64,000 nt of DNA from AWTP1-13 sp963832445 (GTDB lineage Bacteria > Pseudomonadota > Alphaproteobacteria > Rhizobiales > Hyphomicrobiaceae). Below, in pieces: positions 1 to 8,163 of this stretch. The number at the start of each line of letters is the position of its first letter. Position 1 is the first letter of the stretch. The position numbers were made by a program, and so were the translations under genes. The stretch lies in assembly GCA_963832445.1 (NCBI GenBank), contig CAWHUM010000014.1, positions 248,001 to 312,000 on the forward strand. The letters run 5' to 3'. The notes below the pieces were generated by a model. It did not search any database. It was not told where the DNA came from and saw only the letters and a program-made list of their open reading frames with translations.

Positions 1-47
1 GATAATGGCGAGACTCCGCTCTCGTCGAAACTGGCGGTGGCTGACTC

Positions 48-452
48 GTGCAAATGATTGCAACATTCCTCGACGGCTTGTGGGCAAGTCTGCCGGGGTG
101 GATCGCCATCTTCGGGGGTCTGCTGGGGCTCGCGCTTCTTGTGCGCGCCGACCGGGTGCGCAAGAACCGGCACCAGCCCGCCGGGCCGCGAGCCGCCGCA
201 CCCCAGCCCAAGCCCGTCGAAGCACCACAAAGCAAGACCGAGTTGGCCCTGCAGGAGCTGGCGCGGGCGCCGGACCTGCAATCCATGCAGGCGCGCGCGG
301 CGGAGCAGATCGATGCGGCCGAGCATGCTTTGAACCGGCTGCTCGCCGAATGCGCGAGTGTTGCCGACCTGCCGATCGAGCCGACGTTGACGCCGGAGCG
401 GCAACTGAAGGCCGAAGCTCCAGCGCCGGCACGCCAGTCGCTCGCGGCTTAA
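48..452 (+). CDS. Small membrane-anchored hypothetical protein
   Basis: I do not recognise the family. The 134-residue product has one hydrophobic segment near the N terminus (about residues 6-30), then a basic stretch, a Pro/Ala-rich linker and an Ala/Glu-rich helical tail. It therefore looks like a single-pass inner-membrane protein with a cytoplasmic tail. Translation could begin at GTG 48 or ATG 54, and nothing decides between them. It stands alone in front of a gene read from the other strand. Coding is supported by the consistent hydrophobic-then-helical pattern only. Confidence 0.5.
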   Translation: MQMIATFLDGLWASLPGWIAIFGGLLGLALLVRADRVRKNRHQPAGPRAAAPQPKPVEAPQSKTELALQELARAPDLQSMQARAAEQIDAAEHALNRLLAECASVADLPIEPTLTPERQLKAEAPAPARQSLAA

Positions 453-564
453 GTCTCTCGCGGCAAACTTGGAGACGTGCAGAGGCGGCACGCGCTCGCA
501 TGGGTTCCGGCGTGGTCCTGCTTGTGCCCTTGTCGGGCACTTGCGGCGCCGGGATCATTCACCG

Positions 565-1359
565 TTACGGTTTGAAGAATTCGATGAGCGCGTCCAGCAC
601 GGCGTCGGGCGCCTCGGCCATCAGCATGTGGCCGCTGTTGGGGATGGTGACGATCCGGATGCCGGTAATCTTGTCAGCGAGCTGGCGCCCGATGCTGGGC
701 GGCGACATGAAATCGCTGGCGCCGATGATGACCAGCGCCGGGCAACGCACACGCGCTGCCGCCTCCGGCCCAGACTTCCACTGGTTGCAGGCTTCGAAGG
801 CGGCGTAGAGCGTGCCCGGACGGTTGCGGGCCAGCAGCGCCATGGAGCCGCCGGACATCCACAGACCGGGCGCGGGATTGCCGCCGACCTTGGCGCGGGG
901 CCCGAGCGACCAGCTGGTGATCATCTGATGCGCTTTCTCCGGCGCGTCGTGGGCCGCGGTGAGCAGGGCTTCGTTGACCGGCATGGCAAGCGACGTGCCG
1001 AGCAGCGCAATGCGCGAGATGCGCTCGGGAAATGCGGCTGCCGCCTCCAGTGCTATGCCACCGCCCATGGAGTGGCCGACCAGCGCCGCTTGCTCGACCT
1101 TGGCGGCATCCATGAGCCGCACGATCCATTGCGCCATGGCGGGAATGGTGGCCAGCGCCTCACCGTCGGAGCGGCCGTGGCCCGGCATGTCGGGGGCAAG
1201 CACGGCGTGGCCGTGCCAGGCGAACCAGCGCGCCGGCAGCTGCCAGTTGGTGTGATCCTGCCCGGCGCCATGGACGAAGATGACCGTGGGTTTGGCCGGA
1301 TCGAACGACCGCCCGCCCGTTGCCGCGTAGACCTTGTGCCCGTCGACCTTCAGCTCCAT
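565..1359 (-). CDS. Alpha/beta hydrolase
   Basis: A 264-residue cytosolic alpha/beta-fold hydrolase. The oxyanion-hole region FVHGAGQ lies near residue 28, the nucleophile elbow GHSMGG places the catalytic serine at S97, the acid is probably D216 (GASDF) and the histidine H244 (NSGHM). Length and motif spacing are normal for the family, so it should be active. The substrate cannot be read from the sequence. It starts 4 bases after the stop of the upstream metY gene, so the two are very likely co-transcribed. Confidence 0.88.
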   Translation of the reverse strand: MELKVDGHKVYAATGGRSFDPAKPTVIFVHGAGQDHTNWQLPARWFAWHGHAVLAPDMPGHGRSDGEALATIPAMAQWIVRLMDAAKVEQAALVGHSMGGGIALEAAAAFPERISRIALLGTSLAMPVNEALLTAAHDAPEKAHQMITSWSLGPRAKVGGNPAPGLWMSGGSMALLARNRPGTLYAAFEACNQWKSGPEAAARVRCPALVIIGASDFMSPPSIGRQLADKITGIRIVTIPNSGHMLMAEAPDAVLDALIEFFKP

Positions 1360-1363
1360 GGCA

Positions 1364-2659
1364 TCACCCCTTCTGCGAGGCGGCGAGCGCCTGGGCGAGA
1401 TCGTCGATCAGGTCCTGCGGGTCTTCCAGCCCGATCGACAGGCGCACCAGCTCCTCGCCGACGCCGGCCCTGGCGAGGTCCTCGACGCTCATCTGCTGGT
1501 GCGTGGTGCTGGCGGGGTGGATCACCAGGCTCTTGGCGTCGCCGACGTTGGCAAGATGCGAGAAGGTGCGCAGCCGCTCGATCAGCTTGGCGCCGGCCTT
1601 GCGCCCGCCCTTGATGCCGAAGCTCATGATCGCGCCCGCGCCCTTGGGGCATTGGCGCTTGGCGAGCGCGTGGTCGGGGTGGCTTTCCAGCCCCGGATAC
1701 TTCACCCAGGCGACGGCCGCGTGCTTCTCCAGGAAGTCGGCGACGGCCTCGGCGTTGGCGACGTGGCGGGCCATGCGCACGGGCAGCGTTTCTATCCCCT
1801 GCAGCAGGTAGAAGGCGTTGGCGGGGCTCATGCAGGCGCCGAAGTCGCGCAGGCCCTCGGCGCGGGCGCGCATGATGAAGGCGGCGGGCCCGAACTCCTC
1901 GGCGAACGAGATGCCGTGATAGCCGGCGTAGGGCTCGGTCATGGTGGGGAACTTGCCCGACGCCGCCCAGTCGAAGCGGCCGCCGTCGACCAGGATGCCG
2001 CCGATGGCGATGCCGTGGCCGCCGAGGAACTTGGTGGCCGAGTGCATGACGAGGTCGGCACCGTGCTCGAAGGGCCGGCAGAGGTAGGGCGTGGTGAAGG
2101 TGGAATCGAGCATCAGCGGCAGGCGGGCCCTGTGCGCCACGTCGGCCACCGCCTTGATGTCGAGAACCTCCAGCCCCGGGTTACCGAGCGTCTCGGCGAA
2201 CACCAGCCGCGTCTTGTCGGTGATGGCTTTGGCGAAGCTAGAGGGATCGCGCGGATCGGCGAGCGTGGTGGTGATGCCGAAGCGCGGCAGGGTATGCGTG
2301 AACATGTTGTGGGAGCCGCCATAGATGCGGGCAGACGCCACGATATGCCCGCCCGCGCCCATCAGGGTGGCAATCGCGAGATGCAGCGCCGCCTGGCCGC
2401 TGGCGGTGGCCACCGCGCCGACGCCGCCCTCCAGCGCCGAGATGCGCTCCTCCAGCACCGCCACCGTCGGGTTGGAGATGCGCGAGTAGATGTGCCCCGC
2501 GCGCTCCAGGTTGAACAGTCCGGCGGCGTGCTCGGTGTCGTCGAACACGTAGGAGGTGGTCTGGTAGATCGGCACGGCGCGCGCGCCGGTGGCCGGGTCG
2601 GGCTGCTGGCCGGCGTGCAGGGAAAGGGTGTCGAAACGCGGCGATTTCGGCGTGCTCAT
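1364..2659 (-). CDS. metY: O-acetylhomoserine aminocarboxypropyltransferase (MetY type)
   Basis: A PLP enzyme of the Cys/Met metabolism family, 431 residues, the usual length for O-acetylhomoserine sulfhydrylases. These make homocysteine from O-acetylhomoserine and sulfide, or related gamma-replacement products. The Schiff-base lysine is K210 in the motif SATKFLGGHG, and the N-terminal LHAGQ and YSRISNPT signatures are present. It is the first gene of a two-gene leftward operon with the hydrolase. O-succinylhomoserine sulfhydrylase (MetZ) is the main alternative, but the length and the insertion-rich middle fit MetY better. Confidence 0.9.
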   Translation of the reverse strand: MSTPKSPRFDTLSLHAGQQPDPATGARAVPIYQTTSYVFDDTEHAAGLFNLERAGHIYSRISNPTVAVLEERISALEGGVGAVATASGQAALHLAIATLMGAGGHIVASARIYGGSHNMFTHTLPRFGITTTLADPRDPSSFAKAITDKTRLVFAETLGNPGLEVLDIKAVADVAHRARLPLMLDSTFTTPYLCRPFEHGADLVMHSATKFLGGHGIAIGGILVDGGRFDWAASGKFPTMTEPYAGYHGISFAEEFGPAAFIMRARAEGLRDFGACMSPANAFYLLQGIETLPVRMARHVANAEAVADFLEKHAAVAWVKYPGLESHPDHALAKRQCPKGAGAIMSFGIKGGRKAGAKLIERLRTFSHLANVGDAKSLVIHPASTTHQQMSVEDLARAGVGEELVRLSIGLEDPQDLIDDLAQALAASQKG

Positions 2660-2720
2660 GGCATCATCCTCAAGAGGCCGTCACCCTAGAGCAGGATCGC
2701 TCGAGATTGAACCACCTCGA

Positions 2721-2945
2721 TCACTGCGCGCGCAACGCGGAATACGCGCCGAAGGTTGCGACGCAGAAGGGCACGCAATAGGTGACGAAGATCTTCCACC
2801 AGTTGATCGTGCCCCCCAGCAGCAGCGCATCGCCCTGGTTGATGAGGTTTAGAACGCTGCCGACAATGAGCGTGGTGGCAAGCGAGCGCTTTGCCACCGC
2901 CCAGGACAACGCGCGGCCGAGCGCCTCCATCCGTCCCATTGTCAT
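2721..2945 (-). CDS. NrtS-like small membrane protein
   Basis: A 74-residue protein with two membrane segments. The region around LIVGSVLNLINQGDALL followed by NWWKIFVTYCVPFC resembles the small NrtS family, which has been linked to nitrate/nitrite uptake in cyanobacteria. I start it at ATG 2945, because the open frame upstream runs into the next gene and lacks membrane character. A start at 2939 or 2930 is possible. It lies 44 bases behind the DUF3237 gene. Transport function is inferred from family resemblance only. Confidence 0.72.
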   Translation of the reverse strand: MTMGRMEALGRALSWAVAKRSLATTLIVGSVLNLINQGDALLLGGTINWWKIFVTYCVPFCVATFGAYSALRAQ

Positions 2946-2989
2946 GGCAGCAAACTTGGCGGTGGTTGCGGGCTTCGCTCTGACCCACC

Positions 2990-3445
2990 CTACAACACCT
3001 CGAACACGCGGATCTGCACCTTGTCGGGAAAGCGCGCCGCGGTGCAGACGAAAATACTGCGGTTTAGCCACTCGTGCGGGCCGGCGGGGGCCTCGAACAC
3101 CGGGGAAGCGCGGAAATAGACGAGCGCGGGGTCGACTGCCTCGCCGCGCGACATGCGATCCATGATTTCCTGCGGCGCCCGGCGCATGCCGCGGTTGATC
3201 ACCGCGATCTCGGTGCCGTCGCTGGCCTTGATGGAGTAGCGCGCCTCCAGCTCCAGCACGCCGTCGCTGCGCACGTATTGCCAGTCGGCGCCGCCGGGCA
3301 TCACCTCGCCTTGCAGCCGTGGCCCCTTCACGATGCCGCCTTGGATCGGGATGATGCGGCGGCGGCCATGCGGGGTGGGGCCGAGGTCGCGAATCGGGGC
3401 GACGCTCGCTTCGATATCGCAGACGTGGCGGAGCTCCGGGGTCAC
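2990..3445 (-). CDS. DUF3237 domain protein
   Basis: A 151-residue soluble protein of the DUF3237 (UPF0311) family. The central pattern RRIIPIQGGIVKGPRLQGEV, then GGADWQ, is the family hallmark, and the length is complete. DUF3237 proteins form a single beta-barrel and are often found beside catabolic enzymes, but no reaction is established. The gene is read leftward; its upstream region carries the two parS sites, 60-105 bases before the start codon. Confidence 0.85.
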   Translation of the reverse strand: MTPELRHVCDIEASVAPIRDLGPTPHGRRRIIPIQGGIVKGPRLQGEVMPGGADWQYVRSDGVLELEARYSIKASDGTEIAVINRGMRRAPQEIMDRMSRGEAVDPALVYFRASPVFEAPAGPHEWLNRSIFVCTAARFPDKVQIRVFEVL

Positions 3446-3504
3446 GGTCTCACCTCGCGCAAGGGCCCCGCGGGGACAGTACGGTCAAGCCGAACGGGGA
3501 TAGC

Positions 3505-3520
3505 TGTTTCACGTGAAACT
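3505..3520. promoter_or_regulatory. parS site 1 (ParB binding)
   Basis: The sequence TGTTTCACGTGAAACT matches the chromosomal parS consensus TGTTTCACGTGAAACA at 15 of 16 positions, the last base being the exception. ParB loads on such sites and directs chromosome segregation. It lies in an intergenic region, 30 bp (start to start) from a second, perfect site. Confidence 0.88.
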
Positions 3521-3534
3521 CCTATCCCCGCAAT

Positions 3535-3550
3535 TGTTTCACGTGAAACA
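3535..3550. promoter_or_regulatory. parS site 2 (ParB binding, perfect consensus)
   Basis: TGTTTCACGTGAAACA, a perfect 16-bp palindrome identical to the bacterial parS consensus. With site 1 it forms a same-phase pair (30-bp spacing, about three helical turns). parS clusters in alphaproteobacteria normally lie near the chromosome origin, so the window probably does too. No parA or parB gene is in the window. Confidence 0.94.
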
Positions 3551-3589
3551 ATCCAGCGTTCAGCACTAACCATAACACGCCGGGGCGCA

Positions 3590-4378
3590 TCAATACGTCT
3601 TCGCCTTGGCTGCCTCGCCCTGACCGCGCACCTCGCGGATGGCGTTGCTGGCGGCGACCGCCAGCAGGCGCACGTCATTGAGGATGGTGCACATCTGGAA
3701 GCCCGCATCGAACCGGCGCAGCGCCGTTGCCGGCCCATCGCAATGCACGCCGGCGATCAGGCCCCTCTTGCGCGTGGTCTTGACGATGGTGTCGATGGCG
3801 GCCAGCACCTCGGGGTCGGTGGGATCGAGGGTCGGCGGCTTGCCAAGGCTCAGCGACAGATCGGACGGGCCGACGTAGACGCCGCTGATCCCCTTCACCG
3901 ACAGAATTTCTTCCAGGTTGCTCACGGCCTGGCGCGTCTCGACCATGGCGAACAGCAGGATTTCCTCGTTGGCCTTCTGCCAGTAGTCCGCGCCGTACTG
4001 GGACGCGCGATAGGGCCCGAAGCTGCGCTCGCCCATGGGCGGATAGCGGCCGGCGCGCACCAGCGCCTCAGCTTCGGCCTTCGAGTTGATCATCGGGCAG
4101 ATGATGCCCATCGCGCCTGCATCCAGCGCGCGCATGATCTGGCCGGGATCGTTCCACGGCACCCGGATCAGCGGCGTGGCGTCGCCCGCGCTCTGGATCG
4201 CCGCCAGCAGCGGCACTGCATCGTTGATGTTGCTGCCCCCGTGCTGCATGTCGAGGGTGACGCTGTCCCAGCCCTGGGCCGCGTAGACCTCGCAGGCGAA
4301 CACGTCGGGGATGGCCGCCCAGCCGCCGATGCAGCGCACGCCCTCGGCGATCTTCTTCTTCAGTGCATTGGCTTTCAT
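3590..4378 (-). CDS. HpcH/HpaI-family class II aldolase
   Basis: A 262-residue metal-dependent aldolase of the HpcH/HpaI family (4-hydroxy-2-oxovalerate / 2-keto-3-deoxy-sugar acid aldolases). The TIM-barrel signatures are visible: TLDMQHG near residue 40, the metal-binding glutamate in FAMVETR, and the VGPSDLSLSLG segment with the second metal ligand. It cleaves a 2-keto acid to pyruvate and an aldehyde; the substrate is not defined. It is read leftward, 28 bases after an RraA-like gene, and that pairing suggests a small catabolic operon for hydroxy/keto acids. Confidence 0.88.
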   Translation of the reverse strand: MKANALKKKIAEGVRCIGGWAAIPDVFACEVYAAQGWDSVTLDMQHGGSNINDAVPLLAAIQSAGDATPLIRVPWNDPGQIMRALDAGAMGIICPMINSKAEAEALVRAGRYPPMGERSFGPYRASQYGADYWQKANEEILLFAMVETRQAVSNLEEILSVKGISGVYVGPSDLSLSLGKPPTLDPTDPEVLAAIDTIVKTTRKRGLIAGVHCDGPATALRRFDAGFQMCTILNDVRLLAVAASNAIREVRGQGEAAKAKTY

Positions 4379-4406
4379 GTCTTCAGCTCACTCCCAGCCT
4401 GCTTGC

Positions 4407-5105
4407 TCAGTGAATTTCGTCCTGCTTCGCCAATGCCTCGCGCAGCTTGGCCACGGTGAAGCCGGGGGCGCGCGCCATTTCGATGATCACTGCCTCCTTG
4501 CGCGCCAAGAGATCGCAGGCCGCCGGAATCTTGTCGGCGACGGCCGCGGGAATGGTGACCGCGCCGTGCCGGTCGGCGTGCACGATGTCGCCCGAGCGCA
4601 CCAGCATGCCGGCGACGCGCACCTCGCTGCTGAAGCCCGCCAGATGCACATGCGCGTGGCTCGGCACGATGGACCCGGCCAGCGCCTGGAAGCCCGGCGC
4701 CCACTGATCGATGTCGCGGATCGAGCCATCGGTGACGACGCCGAGGCTGCCGAGCCCCTTGTGCACCGCGCTCATCACCTCGCCCCAGAAGGCGCCGAAG
4801 CCGACCTCGGCGCCGTCGAGATCCTGGATCACCATGATGCCGGGCGCCGGCCTGCTTGCCACATAGTCGTAGTAGCCGATGCGCTGCTCGCGGGCCTTCT
4901 TGGCGTCGAGTTCGTGCGCGTGGGTTGAGCGGATCGTCACGGTCTTGGCGTAGCCGACGATCGGCGCCATCTCGGGGAAGCGGCAATAGAGCGGCTTGAT
5001 GGTGAAGCCCGTCAGCCGCCGCGCCGGATCGACGATCTCCAGCGCATTGCAGATGGTGGGCGTATCGTAGCTCTTTAGCTTTTCGAGCAGCGCGGCGTCG
5101 ATCAT
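4407..5105 (-). CDS. RraA-like / HMG-aldolase family protein
   Basis: A 232-residue RraA-fold protein. Members are 4-hydroxy-4-methyl-2-oxoglutarate aldolases, oxaloacetate decarboxylases or RNase E regulators. The conserved core VVTDGSIRDID and the HADRHGAVTIP segment are present, and the RD pair needed for aldolase activity is kept, so an enzymatic role is likelier than RNase E control. I place the start at ATG 5105 because an AGGAGA ribosome site lies just upstream; the longer open frame runs into a palindromic repeat. It sits between an Ldh-family dehydrogenase and an HpcH aldolase, which together suggest hydroxyacid catabolism. Confidence 0.85.
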   Translation of the reverse strand: MIDAALLEKLKSYDTPTICNALEIVDPARRLTGFTIKPLYCRFPEMAPIVGYAKTVTIRSTHAHELDAKKAREQRIGYYDYVASRPAPGIMVIQDLDGAEVGFGAFWGEVMSAVHKGLGSLGVVTDGSIRDIDQWAPGFQALAGSIVPSHAHVHLAGFSSEVRVAGMLVRSGDIVHADRHGAVTIPAAVADKIPAACDLLARKEAVIIEMARAPGFTVAKLREALAKQDEIH

Positions 5106-5122
5106 CGCGGTCTCCTTGCTTC

Positions 5123-5243
5123 CCCTCTCCCCGCTTGCGAGGAGAGGGCTGGGGTGAGGGGCTGAGGGGCAGCACAAAGCTCGGCGGTCGATGTGCGACT
5201 GCCCCTCACCCTAACCCTCTCCCCATCAAGAATGGGGAGAGGG
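5123..5243. repeat. Head-to-head pair of palindromic intergenic repeats
   Basis: Two related units face each other. Unit 1 has the stem CCCTCTCC (5123-5130) / GGAGAGGG (5141-5148) followed by GGGTGAGGGGC at 5152-5162. Unit 2 starts with the exact reverse complement of that 11-mer (5201-5211) and then a perfect 12-bp stem CCCTCTCCCCAT (5215-5226) / ATGGGGAGAGGG (5232-5243) with a 5-base loop. This is the common REP/BIME-like layout of alphaproteobacterial intergenic DNA. Unit 2 lies just past the stop of the dehydrogenase gene and could end its transcript. Confidence 0.85.
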
Positions 5244-5248
5244 AATGC

Positions 5249-6364
5249 TCATACTGCACCTGCCTTTTGGATGCGCCTCTCGTCGACGCCGACCTCGCGC
5301 GCGGCGGCGAGGATCGAGGCCCAGGTGTCGTCGGGGAGGGGAATGCCCTCGGCCAACCGCTGCGCGCGGGTGCGCTGCTCGGGCTCGCCCGGCACCAGCA
5401 CCTCCCCTCCGGGCGTCGCGGGCTTTGCGCTCTTGAAGTAGGTGATGTAGCGAGCCACGTCGTCGGAGAACATCGCCCCCGGATCGACCACCTTGGGGTC
5501 GACGTAGAACGACAGCATGCCGTTGGCGCGAAAACCGTCACCGCCGCCGGCCGGATTGCCGCTGGTTGGTCCGGTGGCCTTGGTGCCCGTGAGCGAGCCG
5601 CCGAGCAGCTCGCACATAAGGGCGAGGCCGGAGCCCTTGTGCTCGCCGAACGCACGGATGGCACCCCGGCCCTTGCTGTGATCGCGCGGGCTGGTCGCCG
5701 TGTACTCGCCGTAGAGCAGGCACGGATCGGTTCCCATGCGGCCATCGAGATCGATGAGGGAGTTCTCAGGCAGCTTCTTGCCGCCTTGGCTCGCCACCAG
5801 CACCTTGCCTTCGGCGACGATCGAGGTGGCAAAATCCAGAATGACAGGGGGCTGGCCCGGCCGCGGCACGCCAACCACGAACGGCGCAGTGGAAAGCCGC
5901 CGCTCTGTGCCGCCGAACGGCGCCACAAGCACGCTGCCCGACGCGTTGACGAAATGCACCGACACGAGGCCAGCCGCGGCCGCCGTCTCCGCCCAGTCGC
6001 CGACGCGGCCGATATGGCCGGCATTGCGCAGGGCGACCATGGAGAGGCCGTTCTTCCTGCATTTGTCGATGCCGATGGCGACGGCCTGCGGTGCCACGGT
6101 CTGGCCGAAGCCGTTGAGGCCGTCCACCACCGCAATCACCGGTGTTTCGGTTAGGATCTTGACGTTGCGGTCAGCGACCACAACGCCGGCCTTCTTCCAG
6201 TGCACATAGCGCTGCACGCGCGCCACGCCGTGACTGTCGTGGCCGGTCAGGTTGGCGGAGACGAGATATTTGCCGATGCGTTCGGCCTCGGCGCGGGAGC
6301 ACCCTGCCTTCGCAAAAATTTCGCCCACCAGATCGGTGAGCGCATCGGCCATCACCGTCACCAT
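5249..6364 (-). CDS. Ldh-family (malate/L-lactate type) dehydrogenase
   Basis: A 371-residue NAD(P)-dependent oxidoreductase of the LDH2/MDH2 family, which oxidises 2-hydroxy acids such as malate, L-sulfolactate or ureidoglycolate. The family motifs DSHGVARVQRY, RNAGHIGRVGDW and FGEHKGSGLALM (NAD-binding region) are visible. Start at ATG 6364, 10 bases after a GGAGG ribosome site; an upstream in-frame start is possible but that segment looks non-coding. It leads a leftward run with the RraA-like protein and HpcH aldolase. Substrate not assignable. Confidence 0.88.
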   Translation of the reverse strand: MVTVMADALTDLVGEIFAKAGCSRAEAERIGKYLVSANLTGHDSHGVARVQRYVHWKKAGVVVADRNVKILTETPVIAVVDGLNGFGQTVAPQAVAIGIDKCRKNGLSMVALRNAGHIGRVGDWAETAAAAGLVSVHFVNASGSVLVAPFGGTERRLSTAPFVVGVPRPGQPPVILDFATSIVAEGKVLVASQGGKKLPENSLIDLDGRMGTDPCLLYGEYTATSPRDHSKGRGAIRAFGEHKGSGLALMCELLGGSLTGTKATGPTSGNPAGGGDGFRANGMLSFYVDPKVVDPGAMFSDDVARYITYFKSAKPATPGGEVLVPGEPEQRTRAQRLAEGIPLPDDTWASILAAAREVGVDERRIQKAGAV

Positions 6365-6481
6365 TCCGGCTCGTCCTCCCCCGGCGCTCGTACGGGCCAC
6401 ACCCGGCCCTTCGCCGCACCTTAGAGCACGCCCCGGCACAAGTCATGCAGGCGAGCCATACCGACGCCAAAGATCTGGCCG

Positions 6482-7348
6482 TCAGGCCAGCAGCAGGAGC
6501 GCCACGCCCACTACCGTGACGCCGACACCAATTGCCGCACTCCACGCCAGACTGGCGGACCCGAGCACCAGCCGGCTGAAGGCCAGCGTCGCCAACGGAT
6601 AGCAGGCAACCAGCGGCGCCACCACGGCGACGGGTCCCCGCGCGAGGGCGGCATACATGGTGAGCACCGCCAGACCGTTGAGCAGGCCGATGGGCACGAA
6701 CCAGCGCCAGCCCGCGCGCCAGGCGGGGACGATCTGCGCTCCCTCGCGCACCGCCCCAACGGAAAGGATCATGGTGGCCGACATCAGGTAGCTGATCAGC
6801 GTGGCCGCGAACGCGTTGGGCCAAAACACGAGACCGAGCTTCACCACCGGCTGCACCAGGCCGCGGATGACGGCCGCCAGCAGCAGCAGGGCGATGGCCC
6901 AGCCGAAAGCCTGGCGCGGCATGGAGCGCGGGGCGCCGATGATGAGCAGCACACCCGTCAGAATGACGCCGACGCCTGCGAGCTGACCCGGGCGCGGTAC
7001 CTCGCCCAGCACCAGGAACGCGATGAGGATGGCGAACAGCGGCGACAGGTTGCCGAGCGCGCCGGTGACGGAGGGGCCGACCCGCCGGTTGGCCTCGAAC
7101 GTCAGCAGTGTCACCACGGCTGGGAACAGGCAGCCCGATAGAGCGAACAGCAGCGCGCCGGAAGCGTCGAAGCTGCTCGTATCCAGCATGGCCGGCGACA
7201 GCATGAGCAAGGCCGCCGTCGTGCTCGGCACGCTGATGCAGGCCCCGCGCAAGGGCGGGACGATGCGCAGCCCGAGCTGGGTCAGCACCAGCGACAGGCC
7301 GAGGCAGCCAGCCGCGCAAATGGAAAGCGCCGCAACATCGAGCCCCAT
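6482..7348 (-). CDS. EamA-family (DMT) transporter
   Basis: A 288-residue inner-membrane protein with about ten hydrophobic segments in two EamA repeats, typical of drug/metabolite exporters. The internal signature SPLFAILIAFLVLGEVP, at the end of the first repeat, is characteristic. Cargo is unknown. It is transcribed away from the nitrile hydratase genes across a 63-base divergent region, so a shared control region is possible. Confidence 0.87.
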   Translation of the reverse strand: MGLDVAALSICAAGCLGLSLVLTQLGLRIVPPLRGACISVPSTTAALLMLSPAMLDTSSFDASGALLFALSGCLFPAVVTLLTFEANRRVGPSVTGALGNLSPLFAILIAFLVLGEVPRPGQLAGVGVILTGVLLIIGAPRSMPRQAFGWAIALLLLAAVIRGLVQPVVKLGLVFWPNAFAATLISYLMSATMILSVGAVREGAQIVPAWRAGWRWFVPIGLLNGLAVLTMYAALARGPVAVVAPLVACYPLATLAFSRLVLGSASLAWSAAIGVGVTVVGVALLLLA

Positions 7349-7411
7349 GATCGCTACCGGCGCACTGGCCTTCCCGGGCAGGGAAAGGCATGATGCGCGC
7401 TTTCAGGCAGG

Positions 7412-7831
7412 GTGACCAGCACGCACATGCCGCAACCCAAACGGCCGCAACCCAAACGCAAGACGCTGAAGCGCAAGGGCGCCGGCGGCCGCGCCGTGCA
7501 CGACGTCGGCGGGCTCGAGTTCGGGCCGATCGATCGCGAGGAGCACGATCTGGCGCTGTGGGAGAAGCGCACCGACGCCCTGCTGCGCCTGCTGGTGACG
7601 CCGGGCAAGCGCGCCTTCACGGTCGACGGCCTGCGCCGGGTGATCGAGGACTATGGCCAGCAGGAATACGACCGCACCACCTACTACGAGAAATGGATCC
7701 GCGCCGTGCGCAATCTCGTGGTCGAGCAGGAGATCCTGACGCGCGAGGAGATCGAGGCGCGCATGGCCGAGATCAAAGCGCGCTACGAGAAGGCAGGCCG
7801 CAAGACCTCGAAGGCGAAAATCCCGTGGTGA
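7412..7831 (+). CDS. Nitrile hydratase beta-type subunit, N-terminal half (ScnB-like)
   Basis: 139 residues equivalent to the N-terminal half of the nitrile hydratase beta subunit: HDVGGLEFG near residue 30 and the YYEKWIRAVRNLVVE helix match. In ordinary nitrile hydratase this is fused to the SH3-like half; here, as in thiocyanate hydrolase and toyocamycin nitrile hydratase, it is a separate gene. The N-terminal 25 residues are Lys/Arg/Pro-rich. Start is GTG 7412 or ATG 7427. It overlaps the next gene by 4 bases (GTGA), so translation is probably coupled. An accessory (activator-like) role is the alternative. Confidence 0.85.
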   Translation: MTSTHMPQPKRPQPKRKTLKRKGAGGRAVHDVGGLEFGPIDREEHDLALWEKRTDALLRLLVTPGKRAFTVDGLRRVIEDYGQQEYDRTTYYEKWIRAVRNLVVEQEILTREEIEARMAEIKARYEKAGRKTSKAKIPW

Positions 7832-8151
7832 AAGCACACGCCAGGGCTGGTCACAACGCACCCCCGGCAGGCCGCTTCGCCCCCGGCGATGCGGTGCGCG
7901 TGGCCGATCACCCGGTGCTCGGCCACTGCCGCACGCCCTGGTATCTGCGCGGCAAGACGGGCGTCATCGCCTCCATCCACGGCACCTTCCGCGATCCCGA
8001 AACGCTCGCCTATCACAAGCCTGGGCTGCCGGCGCAAGTGCTCTACAAGGTGCGGTTCAAGCAGAGCGAAGTTTGGGGCCGCTACGACGGACCGCAAAGC
8101 GATCAGCTCGAAGCCGACATTTTCGAGCATTGGCTGGAGCCCGCAAGGTAA
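7828..8151 (+). CDS. Nitrile hydratase beta-type subunit, C-terminal SH3-like half (ScnA-like)
   Basis: 107 residues forming the SH3-like domain of nitrile hydratase beta: FAPGDAVRV, then the RTPWYLRGKTGVI strand, VLYKVRF and a final EHWLEPA. Starts at GTG 7828, overlapping the stop of the previous gene. With its neighbours it makes a three-subunit enzyme whose gene order (beta-N, beta-C, alpha) matches scnB-scnA-scnC. Its sequence looks closer to nitrile hydratases than to thiocyanate hydrolase, so nitrile hydration is the first guess. Confidence 0.86.
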   Translation: MKAHARAGHNAPPAGRFAPGDAVRVADHPVLGHCRTPWYLRGKTGVIASIHGTFRDPETLAYHKPGLPAQVLYKVRFKQSEVWGRYDGPQSDQLEADIFEHWLEPAR

Positions 8152-8163
8152 GGAGCACACCCC

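Noticed and set aside
1334..2689. Long rightward open frame opposite metY
   Set aside because: It is the antisense shadow of metY in GC-rich DNA: His/Gly/Arg-rich, no domain, no ribosome site.
3442..3738. Leftward frame crossing the parS sites
   Set aside because: It overlaps the aldolase gene and its middle merely translates the palindromes.
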